A stretch of 64,000 nt of DNA, from positions 124,001 through 188,000 of the forward strand of contig NZ_QAOX01000003.1 of the NCBI RefSeq assembly GCF_003050935.1, read 5' to 3'. Shown here in pieces: positions 40,789 to 46,617 of this stretch (its first letter is position 1; each line of letters opens with the position of its first letter). The DNA is from Luteibacter sp. OK325 (GTDB lineage: Bacteria; Pseudomonadota; Gammaproteobacteria; Xanthomonadales; Rhodanobacteraceae). The notes under the pieces are model-generated. The model ran no database searches. It had not been told where the DNA came from and saw only the letters and a program-made list of their open reading frames with translations. Position numbers and translations under genes: made by a program.

Positions 40789-41181
40789 ATGAGCGTCGGC
40801 GTCCTCCTGATGACCCACGAAGCGGTCGGCAAAGCGCTGATCTCCGCCGCACGTCACGTCATGCCCAGGCTGCCGATGGACGTGGATGCCGTGGAAGTGC
40901 CGCCCAGCGCGGACCCCGACGTCATGCGCACGCTCACCGCCAAGCATGCCCGCGACCTCGACCATGGCGACGGCGTGCTCGTCCTCGCCGACCTTTACGG
41001 CGCAACGCCCTGCAACATCGGCCTTTCCCTGAGCGAACTGGGCGTGCACCTGCGCTGCGTTTCGGGACTGAACCTGCCGATGCTGCTTCGCGTGCTCAAC
41101 TATTCAGATAAATCGCTGACCGAACTGACCGAGATCGCGGCCAGTGGCGGTCGCGGAGGGATTTTCATCGACCATGCTTGA
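40789..41181 (+). CDS. PTS mannose-type EIIA protein
   Basis: A 130-residue stand-alone EIIA of the mannose family. The phosphoacceptor is His10 in LLMTHEAVG. The conserved LVLADLYGATPCNIG follows. No EIIB, EIIC or EIID is present, so it serves a regulatory phosphorelay rather than sugar uptake. Its 3' end overlaps ptsH by eight bases. Confidence 0.93.
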   Translation: MSVGVLLMTHEAVGKALISAARHVMPRLPMDVDAVEVPPSADPDVMRTLTAKHARDLDHGDGVLVLADLYGATPCNIGLSLSELGVHLRCVSGLNLPMLLRVLNYSDKSLTELTEIAASGGRGGIFIDHA

Positions 41182-41443
41182 ACGGGACATCGTGGTATCC
41201 AACCGGCTGGGCCTGCACGCACGCGCCTCAGCCAAACTCGTCCAGCTGGTTTCCAGCTTCAAATCGACCGTCTGGATCATCAGCAAGGGTCGCGAAGTGA
41301 ATGCCCAGAGCATCATGGGCGTGATGATGCTGGCCGCCGGCATGGGCACCGCCCTCGGCGTGCGGGCTGTCGGTGAAGACGAAGAAGCCGCCCTGGCGGC
41401 GGTGGTCGAATTGTTCGACCGCAAGTTCGATGAGGGTGCCTGA
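41174..41443 (+). CDS. ptsH: PTS phosphocarrier protein HPr
   Basis: An 89-residue HPr. His15 in RLGLHARASAK is the EI-dependent phosphorylation site and Ser46 in NAQSIMGVMML the HPr kinase site; both are intact. The ATG at 41174 places these residues at their standard numbers; a longer frame to 41144 does not. Three bases separate it from ptsI. Confidence 0.96.
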   Translation: MLERDIVVSNRLGLHARASAKLVQLVSSFKSTVWIISKGREVNAQSIMGVMMLAAGMGTALGVRAVGEDEEAALAAVVELFDRKFDEGA

Positions 41444-41446
41444 CCG

Positions 41447-43195
41447 ATGAGAGTCGTGCTGACCGGCACGCAAGCCGCCCGGGGCATGGCCCTGGGTCGC
41501 GCGCGTCTGGTCCAGCCGAGTATCTATGCGGTCGACACGCGCATGCTCGAGGACGCGGAGATCGCGCCTGAGATCGAGCGACTGCACAAGGCCATCGACA
41601 GCGCCCGCACGGAACTGCGTGAACTACGCGGCAAGTTGCATGGCGCACTGGCGCGCGAGGTCGGCGACTTCATCGACGCCCACAGCCTGCTGCTGGACGA
41701 CGAAGAACTGCTGCGCGGCCTCGACGAACTCGTCGCCGTCGGCCACTACACCGCCAGCGCCGCACTGAAAATGCAACGCGACCGCCTCGCCGCGGTGTTC
41801 GACGCCATGAACGACCCTTACCTGAAGAGTCGCGGTGAAGACATCGACCAGGTGATCGGCCGTGTGATGTCCGCCCTGCTCCAGCAATCCAGCCGCGAGG
41901 AGCGCAAGCTCGCCGCGCGCGTGGGCGAGATCGTGGTGAGCGACACCGTCGCCCCGGCCGACCTGGCCAGCATGGCCGGCCAGGGCATGCTCGGCGTCAT
42001 CGCCAGCGCGGGCAGCATCTATTCGCATAGCGCCATCCTCGCGCGCAGCTTCAACCTACCGATGCTGGTCGGCACCAAGGACGCACTCGCCACGATCAAC
42101 GACGACGACCTCGTCCTGATCGACGCCGAGCACGGCGAAGTCATCGTGCATCCGACCGCACAGGATCTCGCCCGTTATCGCCAGTGGCAGCGCCAGGCCG
42201 CCGCCGAAGGCCGTCGCCTTGCCGCCCTCGCCTCCGCGCCAACGCTGACCAAAGACGGCGCCCACGTGCGCCTCTACGCCAATGCCGAACTCATCGGCGA
42301 CATCACGCTGGCCCGTGCCCGCGGTGCCGACGGTGTCGGCCTGTATCGCTCCGAATTCCTGTTCCTGCGCCAGCGTGGCCTGCCCTCGGAAGAGGAGCAG
42401 TTCATCGCTTACCGCGATGTCGTTCTTGGCATGGGCGGCCTGCCTGTGACCATTCGCACGCTCGACCTCGGCGCCGACAAGGCCGATGCCGCCGGACTCG
42501 CCATTCGTGGGGAAGAGAATCCTGCGCTGGGCGTGCGTGGCATTCGCCTTTCACTGCGTTACCCCGACATTTTCAGCGTGCAGTTGCGGGCCATTCTGCG
42601 TGCCGCCTGCTATGGGCCTGTGCGTATTCTCATTCCGATGATTACCCATCTGGGTGAAATGACCGACGTGCGGCGGCTGATCAAGAAGGCGCGTGAGGAT
42701 CTCGCTCGCGAAGGGCAGGAATTGCCGGAGCGCCTGGATATCGGCGCGATGATTGAAGTGCCGGCTGCTGCGATCGGTGTCACCTCGATCCTCGAGAAGG
42801 CTGACTTCCTCGCCATCGGCACAAACGACCTTGCGCAGTATGTGCTTGCGGCCGATCGTAACAACGACGCGCTGGAAGGCATCTACGATCCGTTGCAGCC
42901 GGCGTTCCTGCGGTTGATTGCGCATGTGATCGCGAGTGCGCGGCGGGCGAAGAAACCGGTGAGCCTGTGCGGCGAAATCGCCGGCGATACGCAGTTCACG
43001 GCACTGCTCCTGGCCATGGGCCTGGAGGAATTCAGCATGCACCCGGGGCAGCTGCTCCAGGTGCGCGACCGCCTCACCACGCTGGACTGCAAGGCGCTTC
43101 GGCGTGCGGCCCCGCGGTTGTTCCGTGCGCATTCGCGCGATGAGGTGGAGGCGCGGTTGCTGGAGGTTGTGGCTCGGCAGGATGGCTGCGGCTGA
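41447..43195 (+). CDS. ptsI: PTS enzyme I
   Basis: A 582-residue phosphoenolpyruvate:protein phosphotransferase. The active His is His194 in SAGSIYSHSAILARS; the PEP-binding barrel shows LYRSEFLFLRQRGLPSEEEQ and IGTNDLAQYVLAADR. Last gene of the regulatory PTS block. The final 700 bases use noticeably more G/T-ending codons (CGT, CGG, GGG, ATT, GTG) than the first half, next to the accessory island; this is a visual impression. Confidence 0.97.
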   Translation: MRVVLTGTQAARGMALGRARLVQPSIYAVDTRMLEDAEIAPEIERLHKAIDSARTELRELRGKLHGALAREVGDFIDAHSLLLDDEELLRGLDELVAVGHYTASAALKMQRDRLAAVFDAMNDPYLKSRGEDIDQVIGRVMSALLQQSSREERKLAARVGEIVVSDTVAPADLASMAGQGMLGVIASAGSIYSHSAILARSFNLPMLVGTKDALATINDDDLVLIDAEHGEVIVHPTAQDLARYRQWQRQAAAEGRRLAALASAPTLTKDGAHVRLYANAELIGDITLARARGADGVGLYRSEFLFLRQRGLPSEEEQFIAYRDVVLGMGGLPVTIRTLDLGADKADAAGLAIRGEENPALGVRGIRLSLRYPDIFSVQLRAILRAACYGPVRILIPMITHLGEMTDVRRLIKKAREDLAREGQELPERLDIGAMIEVPAAAIGVTSILEKADFLAIGTNDLAQYVLAADRNNDALEGIYDPLQPAFLRLIAHVIASARRAKKPVSLCGEIAGDTQFTALLLAMGLEEFSMHPGQLLQVRDRLTTLDCKALRRAAPRLFRAHSRDEVEARLLEVVARQDGCG

Positions 43196-43212
43196 CCAGC
43201 CTGCAGACTCTG

Positions 43213-43352
43213 TAGGGCTCGGCTTCGCCATCGCGCTTACGCTCGGACGCTGAGGGAAAGGGAGTCGACGGCTGACATTTTCGTCACTAAGCCCTCGTCC
43301 GGCCTTCGCCTCCCTGCGGAGTCGTTCCGAAAACGCCAGCCGTCGACTCCCC
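43213..43352 (-). repeat. Element 2, copy A: long-hairpin repeat
   Basis: A roughly 140-base element placed after ptsI. Perfect 15-bp arms GGGAGTCGACGGCTG (43260-43274) and CAGCCGTCGACTCCC (43337-43351) continue inward as TTTTCG/CGAAAA (43278-43283/43328-43333). Read on the minus strand it aligns with copy B at 46397-46537, including a 50-base tail past the arm. The two copies are in opposite orientation and bracket the 43.3-46.4 kb island. No ORF is inside. Confidence 0.85.
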
Positions 43353-43428
43353 TCCAAACGTGACACTGGCTTGCAAGGCGAGCAAAGAGCAGTTGTGCGG
43401 CTGCGCTGAATCGCCCGCAAGCCCTATT

Positions 43429-43450
43429 GTAGGAACCGCTTCAGCGGCGA
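43429..43450 (+). repeat. Single REP palindrome
   Basis: GTAGGAACCGCTTCAGCGGC followed by GA; a solitary REP immediately before the stop of the 99-residue protein gene. Confidence 0.75.
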
Positions 43451-43454
43451 AGCT

Positions 43455-43754
43455 TCAATGTGGACCCACCGCGTTCCCACTCATTTCACCCTTCTCCCAC
43501 GCAAGCCGCGCATGCGCCTCGGCCGCGCAATGTGCTCCCATCTGTGTAAGCGCCGCAACCGCATCAAGCGACAACGCCATCCGCCGGCAATCGACGGTGT
43601 CGGACTCATGCACGAATTCAGCGAGCAACTCCGTCAGCCCACCCGCGTACTGAAGCAGCTCGGCAGCGTTGTTGAGAAGCTCATGCGCTGAGGCATCGGG
43701 ATCGATGTAATAGCGAGCACGGCGAACCGTGCCGCTCTCATTAACAATAGACAT
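43455..43754 (-). CDS. Small hypothetical protein of the island
   Basis: A 99-residue cytoplasmic, mostly helical protein with no recognised family. The ATG at 43754 is supported by AAGGAG six bases upstream; an in-frame start seven codons earlier lacks one. The middle ASAHELLNNAAELLQYAGGL and the end VAALTQMGAHCAAEAHARL are two helices with an Ala/Leu pattern, superficially like small DUF3077-type proteins of Pseudomonas. The similarity is by impression only. It points away from the effector operon. Confidence 0.65.
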   Translation of the reverse strand: MSIVNESGTVRRARYYIDPDASAHELLNNAAELLQYAGGLTELLAEFVHESDTVDCRRMALSLDAVAALTQMGAHCAAEAHARLAWEKGEMSGNAVGPH

Positions 43755-43976
43755 CACTGCTCCTTGATAAGCCATCGCTCGTCCAGGTGCGGCACGCCCA
43801 CAAAGCGACGTGCCGCGGATCTAACGGACTCGCGGTTTCACGACTGCCCGTGACCGGGCGCCGGGTGGCTTGATTGATGAAGTGGGTGGACGTCAGCCCG
43901 CTTCGTCGGCGCTCGTAGGTACGCGCCGGGTTATACGGCCAAGAAACATCTCAGAAATCGCTGACGCCCTGGTTCT

Positions 43977-44078
43977 TCAACCGTATCTGCGAGGGACGCA
44001 GACAACCCGGTAACCGTAGGGGGTGCCGCCGGTGAGATCCGGCGGGCGAGCGAGTGACGTATGATCGGTAGCAATCAC
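43977..44078 (-). CDS. Possible 33-residue peptide gene
   Basis: GTG at 44078 is preceded by CCAGGAG with a six-base spacer, an optimal ribosome site, and opens a 33-codon frame ending at 43977. The peptide MIATDHTSLARPPDLTGGTP continues YGYRVVCVPRRYG: hydrophilic start, Arg-rich end, no signal. A longer frame to 44249 exists without ribosome site. The ribosome site and the two large hairpins directly upstream make a leader or small-protein gene plausible; coding is not proven. Confidence 0.4.
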   Translation of the reverse strand: MIATDHTSLARPPDLTGGTPYGYRVVCVPRRYG

Positions 44079-44108
44079 GATTGACTCCTGGTTAGTTGAT
44101 TGTGGCCA

Positions 44109-44329
44109 GCGAAGCAGGCGTGCTCGTAACACTCCTGCTTCGCGCTTTTCACCGCATTGAGCGATGGTTGCCTGCGCGACACGACGAACGACGACGCAGG
44201 CAACGGAACGACCGTAGCAAAACAACATTGGGTTGTCTGTAGGCCTCACCTCAAGGGCCCGATGTCGCTATCTGGAACGGAGATAGGCGACACATGATGG
44301 ATGCGAATTTCCGTATTCCTGCATCCATT
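44109..44329. other. Hairpin-rich spacer upstream of the immunity gene
   Basis: Four separate inverted repeats in 220 bases: GCGAAGCAGG/CCTGCTTCGC (44109-44118/44134-44143, then GCTTTT on the plus strand, terminator-like); GTTGCCTGCG/CGCAGGCAAC (44167-44176/44195-44204); TGTCGCTATCT/AGATAGGCGACA with one bulge (44264-44274/44282-44293); ATGGATGC/GCATCCAT extended by GAAT/ATTC (44298-44309 to 44329). The rest of the 43755-44397 spacer shows no gene besides the 33-codon frame. Confidence 0.7.
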
Positions 44330-44397
44330 CGAAGCCAGTAGCTGCAAAATCCGCGGTATCTCAAAATCCCATCCATCGGCCATTTCGGAGGTACATC

Positions 44398-45009
44398 TTG
44401 AACAAGCTCCAATATATGGGAGTCGCGACCGCTCTATACCTGGCAGCTTCCGCCACACACGCCACCGACTCCAACCAAGTCCCGGCAGGCCTACAGTCGC
44501 TCTTCGGCGCGCACGACACCGTGCTGGCGATGAAGAGCGCCAAGCCTCTGGGTAAAGATGACGCGGGAATAGTCGTGGTGGTTCGTCACCCTCTCGCGTA
44601 TGGCCAGCAACGCAATCTATGCGACCTGATTGTGCTGACGAACGACAACGGACAGCTTGCAGTTTCGGAGAAGAACGACAAGGTCGTGGAGTGCACCTAT
44701 AACCAGGCGACCAAGAGTGCTGGCGTCCTCGGCCTCAACAACAATCTCACCGCGACCTCCAACGAAATTACCTATTTCAATGAGCTGGCTCGGGGTGGTA
44801 CGACCTATAGCTTCGAGTGGTCCAAGGAGAAGTCCGCGTGGCATCTTCAGCACGTTGAGGCAACGTCCGTGCAGAACGGCGATAGCGGCGTTGTTGTGTA
44901 TAGGTCGACCCTCGACTATCCCTCGAGCCTGCCCTGGATTTCCCTGGCCGACTTCGACCCGAAGCTCATCCGCGAGCCTATTGCCAAAAATCGGAAAGCC
45001 GTTAAATAA
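44398..45009 (+). CDS. Putative periplasmic immunity protein (X-Tfi) for the adjacent effector
   Basis: A 203-residue exported protein of no recognised family. The start is TTG at 44398, with GGAGG six bases upstream; it yields a signal peptide (MNKLQYMGVATALYLAASAT, cleavage after THA). There is no lipobox. The mature part is beta-rich (DAGIVVVVRHPLAYGQQ, NLCDLIVLTNDNGQLAV) with two Cys. It ends 12 bases before the effector ORF and shares its strand. In Xanthomonadales T4SS cargo loci the effector is paired with a cognate periplasmic inhibitor, so this role is inferred from position and export. Base composition is visibly less GC-rich than the flanking housekeeping genes. Confidence 0.65.
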   Translation: MNKLQYMGVATALYLAASATHATDSNQVPAGLQSLFGAHDTVLAMKSAKPLGKDDAGIVVVVRHPLAYGQQRNLCDLIVLTNDNGQLAVSEKNDKVVECTYNQATKSAGVLGLNNNLTATSNEITYFNELARGGTTYSFEWSKEKSAWHLQHVEATSVQNGDSGVVVYRSTLDYPSSLPWISLADFDPKLIREPIAKNRKAVK

Positions 45010-45021
45010 GGAAATGACGCC

Positions 45022-46255
45022 ATGCCCCAGCTCAATCAGAGTTCTGCCCTGCTCCTGAAGCGGTTCATCGATGCGGGAGTCACCTCCCCTGAGGAATTGG
45101 CCAAAGTCATGGGGAATGCCTCCGTAGAAACGGGAAGCTTCTCCACTATGCACGAACGATTGGGGTACCGGACCGTTGATCAGGTCGTCACGGCAGTAAG
45201 AAGTGCTGGCACGCGCAACACCCCCTGAAGAAATCCAGAAGGCCATCGACAGCCACGATCCGAAACAGATGGCCCACATTCTGTACGACGGTCGTGCCGA
45301 TCTGAAGAACACGGAGCCTGGCGATGGCTGGAATTTTCACGGGCGGGGTTACTTTCAGTACACCGGCCGCGACAACTACGAGCGCTTCGGCGATAAGTTT
45401 GGGTACGACCTCAAGAGCAACCCGGACATGGCCGCGGATCCGGAGGTCGCCGCCAAGCTAGCGGTCGCGTACTGGAAAGATCGGGTGCCGGAGGCCGATC
45501 GAACAGACGCTTATTCGGCGGGTGTCGCGATCAACGGTGGGGAGAATGGCGCGGACGAGCGCGTCTCGCGATCCGCCGAATGGGCCACGCTCATCACCCC
45601 CGATCTGGTGCGCGGCGTGCAAGAGGGCACGATTTCACTCGAAGAGCTCGCCACCCGCGGTAACGAACCGCCTCAGGCGGCCGCACAATCCAATGCAACT
45701 GCGCCCCTACGCACCGGCGCTTCCGGTAGTCCTGTTGCGAACTTGCAAACGCAACTCAACGCGCTTGGATACAAGGACAGCCAGGGCCGCCCCCTTCAAG
45801 CGGATGGATCTCTTGGCCCGGCGACGGATACCGCTGTTCGAGCCTTCCAACAAGACCATCACCTGACGGTCGACGGCATAGCAGGAGACCGTACGCTGGA
45901 GACCTTAAGCCGTTCCCAGCCAGCATCGACAATCACCCTCGACGATCCTGCACATGCCGGTCACGCGATGTATGGGCAAGCGCTGCAGGTAGTCCAACGT
46001 CTGGACGCGCAACAGGGCCGACCCTCCGACTACATGAGCGCCAATCTTGCTGGAGCCTTGAGCGCGCAATCCCGTGCAGAAGGCATGACCAGGATTGATC
46101 ACATCGCCCTGAGCGACGACGCGAGCAGGGCCTATGTCATCCAAGGGGATCTGAATTCGCCCTTCAAACAACACGCATCCGTCGACGTCGCCCAGGCCGT
46201 CGTTCAGCCGCTCGAACAAAGCAGCCATGCATGGACGCAAGCCAATCAGCAATAA
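45022..46255 (+). pseudogene. Type IV secretion antibacterial effector: GH19 lysozyme/PG-binding/XVIPCD, frame interrupted
   Basis: Read with one +1 shift this is a 410-residue effector. Residues 1-195: GH19/lysozyme-like domain (VMGNASVETGSFSTMHERLG with the expected catalytic Glu; GWNFHGRGYFQYTGRDNYER). Residues about 225-285: peptidoglycan-binding domain (NLQTQLNALGYKDSQGRPLQ, GPATDTAVRAFQQDH). Last 110 residues: XVIPCD, the signal for VirD4-dependent secretion (HAMYGQALQVVQRLDAQQGR, GMTRIDHIALSDDASRAYVI). The raw frame from ATG 45022 stops at 45228 (68 codons, ...N-T-P-stop) at CCC_TGA (45223-45228); the second frame (open 45203-46255) continues exactly there as P-E-E-I-Q-K. A C-run indel, an assembly error or programmed +1 shifting would each explain it. 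After TAA at 46253 the same frame continues 25 Gln-rich codons to TGA 46331. AAGGA precedes the ATG. Confidence 0.82.
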
Positions 46256-46396
46256 CAGCAACAACAGCAGATGGCCACGCCGGCCATCGAGGTACCGCAG
46301 CAAGCAGCCACGGCACCCACAATGACGCGGTGATTCGTTCCCTTGGGGAGCGCAAACGACCGCGCCCTGCTCTCCTTACAGCCCAGTGGCAGGCAT

Positions 46397-46537
46397 GGGA
46401 GGGAGCCGTCGGCTGCCGTTCTCGGAGCGACTCCGCAGGGAGGCGTAGGCCGGACGAGGACTTAGCGACGAGAATGGCAGCCGGCGGCTCCCTCCCCTCA
46501 GTGCGCAGGCGCAACCGCGATGGGGAAGCCGAGCCTG
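46397..46537 (+). repeat. Element 2, copy B: long-hairpin repeat
   Basis: Arms 46397-46417 and 46476-46496 pair over 21 positions with one T-G pair (409/484), and continue as GTTCTCG/CGAGAAT with one more G-T pair, giving 28 consecutive pairs if transcribed. Opposite orientation to copy A at 43213. Compared with copy A the arms differ by paired substitutions. It occupies the spacer between the effector and fadE; nothing coding is seen in 46334-46617. Confidence 0.85.
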
Positions 46538-46552
46538 CCGACGAAGCAAACA

Positions 46553-46582
46553 AAAAAGGCCGCGATTGCTCGCGGCCTTTTT
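46553..46582. terminator. Bidirectional terminator between island and fadE
   Basis: AAAAAGGCCGCG / CGCGGCCTTTTT, a 12-bp stem with ATTGCT loop and A/T runs on both sides; suited to ending fadE (minus strand) and any plus-strand transcript from the island. A REP half (46583-46604) follows. Confidence 0.88.
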
Positions 46583-46604
46583 CGCCGATGAATCGGCTCC
46601 CACA
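46583..46604 (-). repeat. Single REP palindrome
   Basis: TCGCCGATGAATCGGCTCCC with AC after it: the complement of GTGGGAGCCGATTCATCGGC. It abuts the terminator downstream of fadE. Confidence 0.75.
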
Positions 46605-46617
46605 GGGACGCCTCGCC

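Noticed and set aside
44109-44329. Integron attC-type recombination site among the hairpins.
   Set aside because: The paired stems do not carry the RYYYAAC/GTTRRRY core boxes and no integrase gene is present.
43196-46617. Prophage remnant because of the lysozyme-like and peptidoglycan-binding domains.
   Set aside because: There are no phage structural, integrase or holin genes, and the C-terminal domain is the T4SS XVIPCD.
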